Origin: Bacteroidaceae bacterium
GTDB lineage: Bacteria > Bacteroidota > Bacteroidia > Bacteroidales > Bacteroidaceae
Direction: 5' to 3'
Length of the DNA stretch: 33,797 nt
Assembly: GCA_017442185.1 (NCBI GenBank)
Contig: JAFSAT010000042.1
Span: forward strand, 1-33,797
Shown here: one piece after another, positions 1 to 7,823 of the stretch
Numbering within the stretch: the first letter of the stretch is position 1
Layout: each line of letters begins with the position of its first letter
Position numbers and translations under genes: made by a program
Notes under the pieces: generated by a model
Database searches by the model: none
Told to the model about the DNA's origin: nothing
Seen by the model: the letters and a program-made list of their open reading frames with translations, nothing else

Positions 1-2
1 TG

Positions 3-113
3 CTCACCTTATGGCTAGCAGATAAGTTCATTGATGCAGTAAAAGATGTGCAAGATCGTGAATTATGTGTAGATGCGATTATTCTTGCACAAGAAAAAAT
101 ATTGACAACATAA
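3..113 (+). CDS. C-terminal end of an unknown protein (partial)
   Basis: The frame is open from the window edge (third base) to a TAA at 111-113 and gives 36 residues ending in EKILTT. The fragment looks helical and acidic/hydrophobic (KFIDAVKDVQDREL) and I do not recognise a family. It is AT-rich, like the DUF2971 gene that starts 53 bases later on the same strand, so the two may be neighbours in one accessory segment. The only support for it being a gene is an open frame with plausible composition; the rest lies outside the window. Confidence 0.45.
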   Translation, partial: LTLWLADKFIDAVKDVQDRELCVDAIILAQEKILTT

Positions 114-166
114 TCGTTGAATCCCTTTCTTCTACTATAAAAGATATACTGATTATACTATAATTT

Positions 167-1045
167 ATGCTGCTCACAAAATTACCAGCTTATCTTTATT
201 GGCATGAAGAACTCCCCCATAAGGGTGATGGAGCCTTGTTTCATTATACTAATTTGGAATCTTTCAAAAAGATATTGGAAGATTTGACTCTGCTGCCATC
301 ATCTTTTGAAAGACTTAATGACATGAATGAGGGAAATGTTCATTACATGAATCTAAGTCAAAACTTCATGGTAATGTATAATACAGATAAATACATCAAG
401 GAGAAATGTCGTATCATCTGTTTTTCTCAAAACTATGATATAAAAGGTTTTGGTCAGGAAGGCACAAATCATCCTGCAATGTGGGCACACTATGCCGATA
501 ATTCGAATGGTGTGTGTATAGTGATAGACAAGGAGGCTTTTATATCTAAGAACAAAGATATATTTGAGAATCATTTCTATAAATTTGAAGATGTAGAGTA
601 CAATTTTTTCAATACTCCTGATGATGAAAAAATTGATTTTGAGGCAGAAACAAAACAGGAGTTCATAAAAAAGAATTGGAAATCTCTTTTCTTTTTAAAA
701 CATAAAGACTGGGAAAATGAGGACGAACACAGATTATTTATAATGGGTTATGATGGTAAACTGAGTATTGATGGTTGTATAAAATACATCGTTCTTGGCA
801 GAAAACTTTTCCTTGATAACATAAGAATAAAGGATTTATTAGATATTATCGTGAATCCTTCATCTATATGTTATCACAAATTTACTCCACATTCATTCGC
901 AACAATGTGCTACAATTCACATGGTTATGATACTATGGATATAGCATCAAAAATCCTTTCGGTTGTAATGAGTAATATCTCAGACCCTCCGTATCTAGAT
1001 TATGTAGAATGGCTAAATACCGAACAAGGATATGATATTTCATGA
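167..1045 (+). CDS. DUF2971 family protein
   Basis: A 292-residue protein with the conserved blocks of DUF2971: FHYTNLESFKKIL near residues 26-38, LNDMNEGN near 50-57, CFSQN followed by a WAHYADNSNGVCIVID block around residues 85-122, then KDWENEDEHRLF near 180-191 and VNPSS near 230. No signal peptide or membrane segment is visible, so it is probably cytoplasmic. The family has no established biochemical activity; members are often reported in variable or defence-rich regions, but nothing here shows such a role. The gene is clearly more AT-rich than the genes after 2600, which suggests horizontal acquisition. The start at 167 is the first ATG and precedes the family's usual N-terminal FHYT block by a normal distance. 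Confidence 0.85.
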   Translation: MLLTKLPAYLYWHEELPHKGDGALFHYTNLESFKKILEDLTLLPSSFERLNDMNEGNVHYMNLSQNFMVMYNTDKYIKEKCRIICFSQNYDIKGFGQEGTNHPAMWAHYADNSNGVCIVIDKEAFISKNKDIFENHFYKFEDVEYNFFNTPDDEKIDFEAETKQEFIKKNWKSLFFLKHKDWENEDEHRLFIMGYDGKLSIDGCIKYIVLGRKLFLDNIRIKDLLDIIVNPSSICYHKFTPHSFATMCYNSHGYDTMDIASKILSVVMSNISDPPYLDYVEWLNTEQGYDIS

Positions 1046-1255
1046 TAAAATCGTTAGAGTTTACACCGCGTCAAAGGAAAGAGGTGAACATAAATTGTCA
1101 TTAAATAGTATATAAGGATGACATACAAGATGCTTTTGATGAATTTTAGAACCCATATGTGTACCATCGAATACTTATCTATTTGATAATCAATAGCATT
1201 TATTTTTGAGGAAGTTAAATAACAGACAAACATTTCGAGAAACAAGAATGTAACA
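1046..1255. other. AT-rich intergenic stretch, no supported gene
   Basis: Between the DUF2971 stop and the palindrome at 1256 the DNA is AT-rich. The only open frame of any length (minus strand, 1054-1290) would have to start with GTG inside a terminator hairpin. I see no RNA gene, repeat copy or convincing promoter. It may be decayed DNA at the edge of an acquired segment. Confidence 0.4.
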
Positions 1256-1304
1256 AAAGCGATAAGCGAGTGACTTACAAAGAGGGTCACTCGCTTATCG
1301 CTTT
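1256..1304. terminator. Bidirectional terminator-like palindrome
   Basis: A perfect 19-bp inverted repeat (1256-1274 with 1286-1304) around an 11-nt loop, flanked by an A run on the left and a T run on the right. Read on the minus strand it lies about 60 nt past the stop of the lipoprotein gene (1365-2213), which is where that gene's intrinsic terminator is expected. On the plus strand it could also stop transcription coming from the DUF2971 gene. Confidence 0.75.
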
Positions 1305-1364
1305 ATCAGAAACTATTGTAGATACAGTTTAATTCATATTCTCTCAAAAGATATCATCCGTCTC

Positions 1365-2213
1365 TTAATCGGCACTCATCGCAACAGTATCACTTTCAAC
1401 ATTCTTGTGTCGTTCATTGCTGCGCTCTATGAAATTGATATGCCGCAAAGCCTCGTCACGCATCTCCGTTGTTTCGGTGATTACTCTAAGCACATCGGCA
1501 AGCAGCAACACATGGGCTATTGCAGCTGCGTCAGCATCACGCAAAGTATATTTATATTCACTCTTGCCTTTCAAACAAACCGTGACAGGAGAGTCACAAG
1601 ATGCAATAAAATCCATCACACCACCATCTTGACCATATCTGAAATCGACACGCTCGGTTGTCACCCCCAGATGTTTGGATGTATACTTATTGAACGGAGC
1701 CTCACACTCGGCATAGCTGTCGCCCGAAGAGACACGCACCCCGCTGTGCCCGAGAGCCTTTCCGCGATACACCGAGGAGAGCACGACAAGACCATGCTCA
1801 TCTACCTGCGCACGAAGATACGTATTATTAAGGTTATTCTTAACCGTTTGCGATGGGATCATATAATTACCTACATCTTGATAGCGCCCATCTTTTTCGA
1901 GGACAAACATAGGCAGCAAGCTGTCGCGGCGAGCCGCCAGCCTTTCAAGTTTCTCTTCACAAAAGCGAAGGCTGCGCAACTGCTCACCCATCTCAACATC
2001 ACGTCGCAATTGCAACGCGGCACGGCGCGCCTTAAACGCCTTTGGGTAGGCAACCTTCAAACTGTCCAATAGCCCTTTTGACCTACCGTAATCTTGCGCC
2101 GTGTAAGCATTTCGAGCCTCATTCAACAACACCTCAGCCTTTTTTTCCATACTCTCGCCACACGAAGCGAGCATCACGACAGCAATAGCAAAAACATATA
2201 ATATCCTATTCAT
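1365..2213 (-). CDS. Uncharacterised lipoprotein with helical N-terminal half
   Basis: A 282-residue lipoprotein: a short basic start, a hydrophobic stretch and the lipobox LASC put the acylated Cys at residue 18. Residues about 24-100 are rich in Ala, Leu, Arg and Glu and look helical (ARNAYTAQDYGRSKGLLDSL resembles a TPR-type helix pair). The rest is mixed beta, with a Gly-rich middle. I do not recognise a named domain. The ATG at 2213 is preferred to an in-frame TTG two codons upstream because it begins a normal signal peptide. A TATCTTCG -7 box lies just upstream on the minus strand (about 2233-2240), divergent from the small gene at 2299. It is probably attached to the periplasmic face or exported to the surface; the role is unknown. 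Confidence 0.8.
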   Translation of the reverse strand: MNRILYVFAIAVVMLASCGESMEKKAEVLLNEARNAYTAQDYGRSKGLLDSLKVAYPKAFKARRAALQLRRDVEMGEQLRSLRFCEEKLERLAARRDSLLPMFVLEKDGRYQDVGNYMIPSQTVKNNLNNTYLRAQVDEHGLVVLSSVYRGKALGHSGVRVSSGDSYAECEAPFNKYTSKHLGVTTERVDFRYGQDGGVMDFIASCDSPVTVCLKGKSEYKYTLRDADAAAIAHVLLLADVLRVITETTEMRDEALRHINFIERSNERHKNVESDTVAMSAD

Positions 2214-2298
2214 AAACAATTATTTTATTGTGCGAAGATAATACTTTTCCCCAAAAAACAACTACATTTGGCAAAACAACACAAAAATTCAAAACATT

Positions 2299-2544
2299 AT
2301 GAAAATAACATTCATCCTACACACACTGCTCACGTCGACAACAGTTCAAGAGAGTGCGATAGAAGCATCCACGTTCAGCGACATCACAGCTATGTCAGTG
2401 GTACTATTCTTTTTCTTACTCATGGTAATAGCTCTGCTGCTTATATGCAGAGAGGCCATCTGCTGGTACTTCAAGATTAACCGCATACTTGAGAAACAAG
2501 AAGAGATTCTGCGTCTTATGAAAGAAAAAGATAAAAAAGAATAA
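2299..2544 (+). CDS. Small single-pass membrane protein
   Basis: An 81-residue protein with a short N-terminal segment (about 1-28), one strong membrane segment (about residues 33-52) and a charged, helical cytoplasmic tail rich in Lys and Glu (KQEEILRLMKEKDKKE). This layout suits a small membrane-anchored coiled-coil partner, but no family is recognised. A TACATTTG sequence at 2263-2270 fits a Bacteroidota -7 box. The gene ends 89 nt before the tRNA nucleotidyltransferase, which has its own -7 box, so the two need not be co-transcribed. A competing frame at 2268-2480 has no membrane or domain signal and is rejected. Confidence 0.6.
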   Translation: MKITFILHTLLTSTTVQESAIEASTFSDITAMSVVLFFFLLMVIALLLICREAICWYFKINRILEKQEEILRLMKEKDKKE

Positions 2545-2611
2545 AAAAGCTGCAGTTACCATTCCTAATAGAGACGATTTCTTTTTTACAGAATAATTCA
2601 CTATCTTCGCA

Positions 2612-2619
2612 CTGCAATA
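2612..2619 (+). promoter_or_regulatory. -7 box upstream of the tRNA nucleotidyltransferase gene
   Basis: TATCTTCG, a common variant of the Bacteroidota TAnnTTTG -7 element, sits 14 nt upstream of the ATG at 2634. I see no convincing TTTG -33 box 19-20 nt further upstream, so the call rests on the -7 box alone. It implies a very short 5' leader. Confidence 0.45.
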
Positions 2620-2633
2620 TAAAACAGAGAAGA

Positions 2634-4070
2634 ATGTATAACCCGAGTAGAGAAGAGCTATGCAAATTGCTCGACACGCCAATCTTCCGCAAAATATCGG
2701 AGACGGCCGACGAAGCAGGCTTCGAGTGTTATGTGGTAGGAGGGTTTGTGCGCGACATATTCTTAGAGCGACCCTCAAAAGATATAGACGTCGTGGTAGT
2801 GGGCAAAGGCATTGAAATGGCACGTGCTTTCAGCCGCAAATTAGGAAAGAGAGCACACTTGGCCGTATATGCCAATTATGGAACGGCACAGGTGAAATTT
2901 CACGAGCACGAGATAGAATTTGTGGGTGCTCGCAAAGAATCGTACACACGCAATTCACGCAATCCCATTGTAGAAGATGGGACATTGGAAGACGACCAGA
3001 ATCGTCGCGACTTTACAATAAACGCAATGGCTATATGCCTTAACAGTGAACGCTTCGGCGAGCTTGTCGACCCATTCGACGGGATGCTCGACCTTGAAGA
3101 CCGCATAATACGAACCCCGCTCGAGCCCGGAATAACCTTCTCTGACGACCCTCTGCGCATGATGCGTTGCATACGCTTTGCCACACAATTGAATTTTTAC
3201 ATCGACGATGAAACATTCAACGCCCTATGCAAAAACAAGGAACGCATAAAAATAATTTCGCGCGAGCGCATAAACGACGAACTAAATAAAATAATACTCT
3301 CGCCCATCCCCTCAAAAGGCTTCATCGAGCTTGACCGTTGCGGCCTGTTGGAGATTATATTTCCGCAGCTCACAGCCATGCAGGGGGTAGAGGTAAAAAA
3401 CGGCTACGGACACAAAGAGATGTTCTATCACACCCTCGAGGTGCTCGATAACATATCGCGCAACACCGACAATCTGTGGCTTCGTTGGGCCGCATTGCTG
3501 CACGACATAGGCAAGCCACGCACCAAACGTTGGGATCCCATACAAAAGTGGACATTTCATAACCACAATGCCGTAGGCGAGAAAATGGTGAATAAAATAT
3601 TCAAAGAATTCAAATTACCACAGAACGAAAAAATGCGCTACGTGGCAAAACTCGTAGGACTGCACATGCGCCCGATAGCAATAGCCGACAGCGAAGTCAC
3701 AGATTCGGCTGTGCGCCGCCTGCTGTTCGATGCAGGCGACGACATCGACGACCTCATGACATTGTGCGAGGCAGACATCACATCAAAAAACGAAGTGCGC
3801 AAAAAGCAATTTATAAACAACTTCCGCACAGTACGCCTAAAGCTCAAAGACCTTGAAGAACGCGACCGCATACGCAATTTCCAACCCCCCGTAAACGGTT
3901 CCGAAATTATGACACTCTTTGCACTGCCGCCATGCGACATCGTAGGCAAACTGAAAAGCGAAGTAAAAGAGGCCATACTCGATGGAATAATCCCCAACGA
4001 ACACGACGCTGCATTATCATTCATCATAGAGCGTGCAGCCAAAATGGGCATCACCCCGGGCAGAGAATAG
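2634..4070 (+). CDS. cca: CCA tRNA nucleotidyltransferase / poly(A) polymerase family with HD domain
   Basis: A 478-residue class II nucleotidyltransferase. The N-terminal head has the GG motif at residues 36-37 (VVGGFVRD) and the two metal-binding Asp of D-I-D at 50-52, followed by RRDFTINAMA around 124. The RNA-binding neck follows. A C-terminal HD phosphohydrolase domain carries LLHDIGKPRTKR with the HD pair at 290-291. This architecture is the usual Bacteroidota form of the enzyme that adds or repairs the 3' CCA of tRNA in the cytoplasm. The tRNA in this window (6477-6548) does not encode its CCA, which fits a need for this enzyme. Length is normal. Separating a CCA-adding enzyme from a poly(A) polymerase by sequence alone is hard, but a single core copy is most likely the CCA enzyme. 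Confidence 0.9.
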   Translation: MYNPSREELCKLLDTPIFRKISETADEAGFECYVVGGFVRDIFLERPSKDIDVVVVGKGIEMARAFSRKLGKRAHLAVYANYGTAQVKFHEHEIEFVGARKESYTRNSRNPIVEDGTLEDDQNRRDFTINAMAICLNSERFGELVDPFDGMLDLEDRIIRTPLEPGITFSDDPLRMMRCIRFATQLNFYIDDETFNALCKNKERIKIISRERINDELNKIILSPIPSKGFIELDRCGLLEIIFPQLTAMQGVEVKNGYGHKEMFYHTLEVLDNISRNTDNLWLRWAALLHDIGKPRTKRWDPIQKWTFHNHNAVGEKMVNKIFKEFKLPQNEKMRYVAKLVGLHMRPIAIADSEVTDSAVRRLLFDAGDDIDDLMTLCEADITSKNEVRKKQFINNFRTVRLKLKDLEERDRIRNFQPPVNGSEIMTLFALPPCDIVGKLKSEVKEAILDGIIPNEHDAALSFIIERAAKMGITPGRE

Positions 4071-4116
4071 CATCCGGAATGTAAGAAAATGCAACCGGGT
4101 TTCAAACCTTGTTGAT

Positions 4117-4124
4117 TACTTTTG
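4117..4124 (+). promoter_or_regulatory. -7 box upstream of the TolC-family gene
   Basis: TACTTTTG matches the Bacteroidota TAnnTTTG -7 consensus exactly and lies 45 nt before the ATG at 4170. No clear -33 TTTG is present at the expected distance, so strength is uncertain. It suggests the TolC-family gene is transcribed separately from the upstream nucleotidyltransferase gene. Confidence 0.5.
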
Positions 4125-4169
4125 CATTCAGAAAAAAAACAAACACCCGAAGCACACAATACTTAATAC

Positions 4170-5417
4170 ATGAAAAGAATCACAGCCACACTATGCCTCA
4201 CTCTCGCAACCATATATGGCATAGCACAGCAAATAACATACGAACAATATATGCAGAATGTCATCAACAACAACACCCTGTTGATGGCACAAAGCATCGG
4301 CATCGAAATAGCACAGGCCAATTTAAAAAATTCCAAGATATACAACGACCCCACCCTGTCGGTAGAATATGGGAACAACGAGGATTGGGACAAAAAATTG
4401 GGTTACAGCATAGGTGCAGAGCTAAGCAGAAAATTCACATTCGGAGTACGAAGAGCAGCCATAAACCTTGCAAACAAGGAGATGCAGGCAGCCACAGCCG
4501 TATTCAACGATTATATGCGCAATTTTCACGCAGATGCCACAATAGCCTACCTTACACATTTGAGAGCAAAGGCTCTGTTAGAAACAGCCGCCAAACGCGA
4601 AAAATACATGCAACAGCTCTCAGAGAGCGACAGTTTACGCTTTGTGCGTGGCGATATTGCAAAGACCTCATGGATTGAAGCCCAGCTTGCGGCAAGCCTT
4701 GCACACAACGAGCGTCTCACAGCCGAAGCAGAATATCGCAACACAGCCATAGTATTGGGTTACTACATGGGTAATCTCAAAAATGCCGAACAGATAACAG
4801 CAACAGGAAATCTCGAAGAGTGTTCGACACCCATAAAAGAGCCCGACTATTACATAGAAAAAGCATTAATGAACCGAGCCGACCTGACCGCAGCCATAAG
4901 CAAAGTGGATATTGCCGAAGCGCAAAAGAGATTAGGCAGCGCCCGCCGTCGCATAGATATTCAACTATACGTTGGTGCAGAATACAACAAAGGCGCCCAT
5001 CGCAATACACCCGAAGAGCCATCATTCACGAAACTAAAGGTTGGAGCATCCATACCTATGAAATTCTCAAACCTTAACAGAGGTGCAAAAGCTAAGGAAG
5101 CAGCAAAAGTGGAGCAGGCGCAAAATGAACTTGCCGACACCCGTCTGCGCATACAAAGCGAAGTCATACAGGCATACAACAACTGCAACACCGCACAAAT
5201 GCAGATAAACACATTCACACGCAAAATGCTTGCCGATGTTGCAGAACTTTTAAAAAGCAAACGCAAAGCATATCAAGCAGGAGAAATATCTTTCGTGGAA
5301 TTTATTGAAACCGAGCGCAGCGATAACCTTATACAGGAGGAATACATAAACGCCCTTTTCAACAACGCAGTGAGCCGCGTGGAACTGCTGCGAAGCATCG
5401 GTATTTCCAAGGAGTAA
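4170..5417 (+). CDS. TolC family outer-membrane efflux protein (orphan)
   Basis: A 415-residue protein with a Sec signal peptide (residues 1 to about 19, ending YGIAQ) and the two-fold helical layout of the outer membrane efflux protein family. Long amphipathic Ala/Glu/Arg-rich helices lie around residues 45-70, 100-180 and 290-390, with beta segments near 58-75 and 260-290. Such proteins form the trimeric outer-membrane channel of tripartite efflux pumps or type I secretion systems. The usual partner genes (periplasmic adaptor and RND or ABC pump) are not adjacent: the next gene is a convergent Fur-family regulator. The channel is therefore an orphan and may serve a pump encoded elsewhere. 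Length is slightly short for the family, which is common for CusC/NodT-like members in this phylum. Confidence 0.85.
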   Translation: MKRITATLCLTLATIYGIAQQITYEQYMQNVINNNTLLMAQSIGIEIAQANLKNSKIYNDPTLSVEYGNNEDWDKKLGYSIGAELSRKFTFGVRRAAINLANKEMQAATAVFNDYMRNFHADATIAYLTHLRAKALLETAAKREKYMQQLSESDSLRFVRGDIAKTSWIEAQLAASLAHNERLTAEAEYRNTAIVLGYYMGNLKNAEQITATGNLEECSTPIKEPDYYIEKALMNRADLTAAISKVDIAEAQKRLGSARRRIDIQLYVGAEYNKGAHRNTPEEPSFTKLKVGASIPMKFSNLNRGAKAKEAAKVEQAQNELADTRLRIQSEVIQAYNNCNTAQMQINTFTRKMLADVAELLKSKRKAYQAGEISFVEFIETERSDNLIQEEYINALFNNAVSRVELLRSIGISKE

Positions 5418-5453
5418 AAAACAGAAGTCCGAGATAACTTTCAAAAAAAAGCA

Positions 5454-5873
5454 CTACCCCTTAGATTCACACTCACTGCAAACACCCTTAACCATATAAT
5501 TTACCGAGTGCATCCTGAACCCCTTTGGCAAATCTATCACAGGCACCTGTATTGCCTTAAAACAGAATGTACGTTGACACTTCTCACAAAAAAAATGGGT
5601 GTGCATATCGTCGGGATTGCCATGCTCCCCGTCGCAAAGTTCGTATTTAAGAGAACCGCTGCCATCTTCAAAGCTATGCACAATATGATGTTCCAAAAAA
5701 AGATTCAGGGCACGAAAAATTGTAGATTTTGGCGCAGTGTCAAGCATTGCCTCAATATCCGCAAGCGACAGAGGAGAGTCGGCCTCGGCGAGCACACGTA
5801 CCACCAAAAGACGCACTGCCGTGGGGCGTATTCCCCGAGCTGCTAATTTCTCTATAAGCAAATCATTCATCAT
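5454..5873 (-). CDS. Fur-family metal-dependent transcriptional regulator (HxH site intact)
   Basis: A 139-residue Fur-like repressor. The N-terminal winged helix includes RGIRPTAVRLLVVRVL and the recognition helix region PKSTIFRALNLF. The C-terminal dimerisation domain has MHTHFFCEKC, giving the HxH regulatory metal site and the first Zn Cys pair, and CSEC near the end as the second pair. The ATG at 5873 is chosen over an in-frame start at 5921 for two reasons: the longer form adds a 16-residue hydrophobic stretch foreign to the family, and its start would lie upstream of the -7 box. GAGGA lies about 5 nt before 5873. It is convergent with the TolC-family gene. Which metal it senses (Fe, Zn or peroxide via Fe) cannot be read from the sequence. 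Confidence 0.88.
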   Translation of the reverse strand: MMNDLLIEKLAARGIRPTAVRLLVVRVLAEADSPLSLADIEAMLDTAPKSTIFRALNLFLEHHIVHSFEDGSGSLKYELCDGEHGNPDDMHTHFFCEKCQRTFCFKAIQVPVIDLPKGFRMHSVNYMVKGVCSECESKG

Positions 5874-5893
5874 CTGATCCTCATTTTTATTTG

Positions 5894-5901
5894 CGAAGAT
5901 A
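5894..5901 (-). promoter_or_regulatory. -7 box of the fur-like gene
   Basis: On the minus strand this reads TATCTTCG, the Bacteroidota -7 variant, about 20 nt before the ATG at 5873. A TTG at 5919-5921 (minus strand) is 17 nt upstream, slightly short of the usual 19-20 nt. The position helps decide the start codon of the gene. Confidence 0.5.
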
Positions 5902-5956
5902 CACAAAAGAAACTTAAACAACTTCTAAAAACAGACAAATCAACATAAATAAAGCA

Positions 5957-5987
5957 TTGTATAAGTAAAAAGCTTGAGCTATATTTG
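5957..5987 (+). promoter_or_regulatory. Bacteroidota-type promoter of the rhodanese gene
   Basis: TTG at 5957-5959 and TATATTTG at 5980-5987 are separated by 20 nt. They match the -33 TTG and -7 TAnnTTTG elements of the Bacteroidota primary sigma factor. The ATG follows at 6013, implying a leader of roughly 20 nt. Confidence 0.7.
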
Positions 5988-6012
5988 TATCACACATAAA
6001 ACAGAACCATAT

Positions 6013-6396
6013 ATGAAGACATTAATCTATATTTTATCAGCACTTGTATTTATAATCTGCATAACCTCATGTAAGAAAAAACAAAAAACATACCGCACAG
6101 TAACAGTCGAGGAATTTTCAAACGAAATAGCCGGCAACAACATACAGATAGTGGACGTACGCACCCCCGAAGAGTATCAAGATGGCAACATCTCAGGCAG
6201 CATAAACATCGACATAAACGACAACCGCTTCGCCGAACGCGCACATGAGCTGCTCGACACAGCAAAAACCATAGCCATATACTGCAGAAGCGGCAGACGC
6301 AGCAAAAAAGCAGCCGAGATACTGAGCAAACAAGGCTATAATATAATAGAGCTTGACGGCGGATTCATCAGTTGGGTAAAAGCAGGAAAGCAATAG
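6013..6396 (+). CDS. Rhodanese-like domain lipoprotein
   Basis: A 127-residue lipoprotein. The signal peptide ends in the lipobox ITSC (Cys20) followed by Lys residues. A single rhodanese domain covers residues about 30-125, with IVDVRTPEEYQDGNISGSINI (the CH2A-like loop region) and the active-site loop IYCRSGRRS carrying the catalytic Cys. It should therefore bind or transfer sulfane sulfur, or act as a phosphate/sulfur-binding module, on the outer side of the inner membrane or in the periplasm. An upstream in-frame ATG at 5974 is rejected because it lies before the -7 box and would bury the signal peptide. It is transcribed alone, with a terminator-like hairpin 44 nt after the stop. Confidence 0.9.
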   Translation: MKTLIYILSALVFIICITSCKKKQKTYRTVTVEEFSNEIAGNNIQIVDVRTPEEYQDGNISGSINIDINDNRFAERAHELLDTAKTIAIYCRSGRRSKKAAEILSKQGYNIIELDGGFISWVKAGKQ

Positions 6397-6439
6397 ACAA
6401 AAAACTTAGTCAGACGTCATACGACACCCCAAAATAAAA

Positions 6440-6475
6440 AAAACAGCAGCCGTAGATTACCACAGCTGCTGTTTT
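6440..6475. terminator. Hairpin terminator shared by the tRNA (-) and rhodanese (+) genes
   Basis: An 11-bp perfect stem (6440-6450 with 6465-6475, aaaacagcagc and its complement) around a 14-nt loop. On the minus strand it starts one base after the tRNA 3' end and is followed by a long T run, so it is a good intrinsic terminator for the tRNA. On the plus strand it follows the rhodanese gene. Confidence 0.75.
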
Positions 6476-6476
6476 G

Positions 6477-6548
6477 TACTCCCGACGAGAATCGAACTCG
6501 TATCCCAGCTTTAGGAGAGCCGTATTCTATCCATTGAACTACGAGAGC
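6477..6548 (-). tRNA. tRNA-Arg (anticodon CCT)
   Basis: The minus strand folds into a full cloverleaf of 72 nt. The acceptor stem GCTCTCG pairs with CGGGAGT (with two G-T pairs), followed by discriminator A. There is a 4-bp D stem (GTTC/GAAT) and a 5-bp anticodon stem CGGCT/AGCTG with loop CTCCTAA, giving anticodon CCT, which reads AGG (Arg). The T arm ACGAG-TTCGATT-CTCGT is canonical. The 3' CCA is not encoded, consistent with the nucleotidyltransferase at 2634. A terminator hairpin follows directly. Confidence 0.95.
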
Positions 6549-6594
6549 AAAAAAGCGAATGACCAAAGACAAGACCCACTCACCATTTCGACTG

Positions 6595-6625
6595 CGAAGG
6601 TAGCGAATCTTTTACAAATATCGAA
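6595..6625 (-). promoter_or_regulatory. Probable promoter of tRNA-Arg
   Basis: On the minus strand TTCG (6622-6625) and TACCTTCG (6595-6602) are separated by 19 nt. The second is a -7-like box one substitution from TAnnTTTG. The tRNA 5' end lies 47 nt downstream. The -33 match is imperfect. Confidence 0.4.
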
Positions 6626-6815
6626 ACAAACGAGCGAAATAAAATAAAGCTTGCTTTATTATTTTACAGCGAGTGCAGTGTGATATTCGAGCTTCAGTTC
6701 AAATATCGAAATTTTAAGCAGCAAAAAAGCCGTTAAACAGAACAAACACCTGTTATATTCATTTAAAATAGAGTAATATAAAAAGCCGCATAGCCCAAAT
6801 AACAGATAAAATACT
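6626..6815. other. Intergenic stretch with weak inverted repeats
   Basis: AT-rich DNA between the tRNA promoter and the TPR gene promoter. It holds a weak 8-bp hairpin (6643-6650 with 6653-6660, aataaagc and its complement) and two direct copies of the short word aaatatcgaaa (near 6616 and 6703). I see no open frame, RNA gene or element copy. Confidence 0.35.
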
Positions 6816-6823
6816 TATCTTCG
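6816..6823 (+). promoter_or_regulatory. -7 box of the TPR gene
   Basis: TATCTTCG, 24 nt before the ATG at 6848, a common Bacteroidota -7 variant. No clear -33 element is visible. Confidence 0.4.
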
Positions 6824-6847
6824 CATCATAATTTATGACAAGAAACA

Positions 6848-7675
6848 ATGATAAGAACAATACTCACAAGTGCAATTTTATATATAGCAGTGTCGGCCAA
6901 TGCACAAAGCTACGACGAACTATGTGCACGCGGCACCGAAAATCTTGAAACAAAAAATTACACACAAGCCATAAAAAATTTCACACGAGCCGTAACAATC
7001 GAACCACATAATCCCAAAAACGAGTACGCATACAATAATCTTGCACATGCACAATGGATGCAAGGCGACACCGAAAGTGCCATAAAGTCATACACCCACG
7101 CACTCGGCTTTAATTCAAATTCCATCACCATACGCCGACAACGCGCCCGCCTGTTCATTCAAATCGAGAACAACGACAGCGCACTTGCCGACTACACCCG
7201 GATTCTGCACGCAGAGCCACGCGACACACATGCACTGTTTATGCGTGCATACATCTATGGCAAACAAAAAGAATACCAAAAAGCATACGCAGACTATAAC
7301 ACCCTCCTATCAATAGAGCCATCGAACAACGATGCACGCCTTTCGTTAGCCCTGCTCTATCATAAAGAGGGCCGATTGAATGACAGCCTTATGCTCTTGA
7401 GCCTGCTGATTGACGACGAACCCGACAATGCCGAATATTACTACGCACGCTGCAACATAGAAAATTCAGAGGGACAAACAGAACTTGCAATAATGGACAT
7501 AGAAGAGGCACTCAAACTGAAACCCGACAACGCTTCTTATCATGCAACACACGCCGAACTACTATTGCAACAGGGCAAAAAAAGCGCAGCCAAGCAAGCA
7601 CTCGACCAGGCCGTCAAATACGGCCATCCCGTTGAAGAGCTCACCGAAGCATATAGCAGATGCAACATAAAATAA
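6848..7675 (+). CDS. Exported tetratricopeptide (TPR) repeat protein
   Basis: A 275-residue protein with a Sec signal peptide (about residues 1-19, ending VSANAQ). About seven consecutive 34-residue TPR units follow from residue 20 to about 262. Hallmark residues recur: W/L-G-Y-like positions, A at position 20 and P near 32, for example QAIKNFTRAVTIEPHN, KAYADYNTLLSIEPSN and LAIMDIEEALKLKPDN. TPR solenoids bind other proteins; the partner is unknown and the protein should be periplasmic. No catalytic domain is attached. It is followed 148 nt later by a stand-alone AraC-type DNA-binding protein with its own -7 box, so any functional link between the two is only positional. Confidence 0.85.
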   Translation: MIRTILTSAILYIAVSANAQSYDELCARGTENLETKNYTQAIKNFTRAVTIEPHNPKNEYAYNNLAHAQWMQGDTESAIKSYTHALGFNSNSITIRRQRARLFIQIENNDSALADYTRILHAEPRDTHALFMRAYIYGKQKEYQKAYADYNTLLSIEPSNNDARLSLALLYHKEGRLNDSLMLLSLLIDDEPDNAEYYYARCNIENSEGQTELAIMDIEEALKLKPDNASYHATHAELLLQQGKKSAAKQALDQAVKYGHPVEELTEAYSRCNIK

Positions 7676-7792
7676 GCCCATACAGCACCAGATTTTCCAT
7701 ATAAACAGTTTATAATCATACCCACATTACTCTTTTCACATAAAAAACAGAATTTTTATGTGAAAATACATCATTTTTGATAAAATAAATCG

Positions 7793-7800
7793 TACATTTG
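7793..7800 (+). promoter_or_regulatory. -7 box of the AraC-type gene
   Basis: TACATTTG, an exact TAnnTTTG match, 23 nt before the ATG at 7824. The nearest TTTG upstream (7776-7779) is only 13 nt away, which is too close for a standard -33 box. Confidence 0.45.
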
Positions 7801-7823
7801 GAAAACATTGAAAATAACAAGCC

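Noticed and set aside
1054..1290. Hydrophobic 78-residue open frame on the minus strand
   Set aside because: It would have to start with GTG inside the 19-bp terminator hairpin at 1256-1304, has no promoter or family resemblance, and AT-rich DNA readily gives hydrophobic frames.
2268..2480. Plus-strand open frame overlapping the small membrane protein gene
   Set aside because: It has low-complexity His/Ser content and no domain or membrane signal; the overlapping frame at 2299-2544 has a clear membrane segment and charged tail.
5874..5921. Longer N-terminus for the Fur-family gene
   Set aside because: The added 16 residues are hydrophobic, foreign to the family, and their start lies upstream of the -7 box at 5894-5901.
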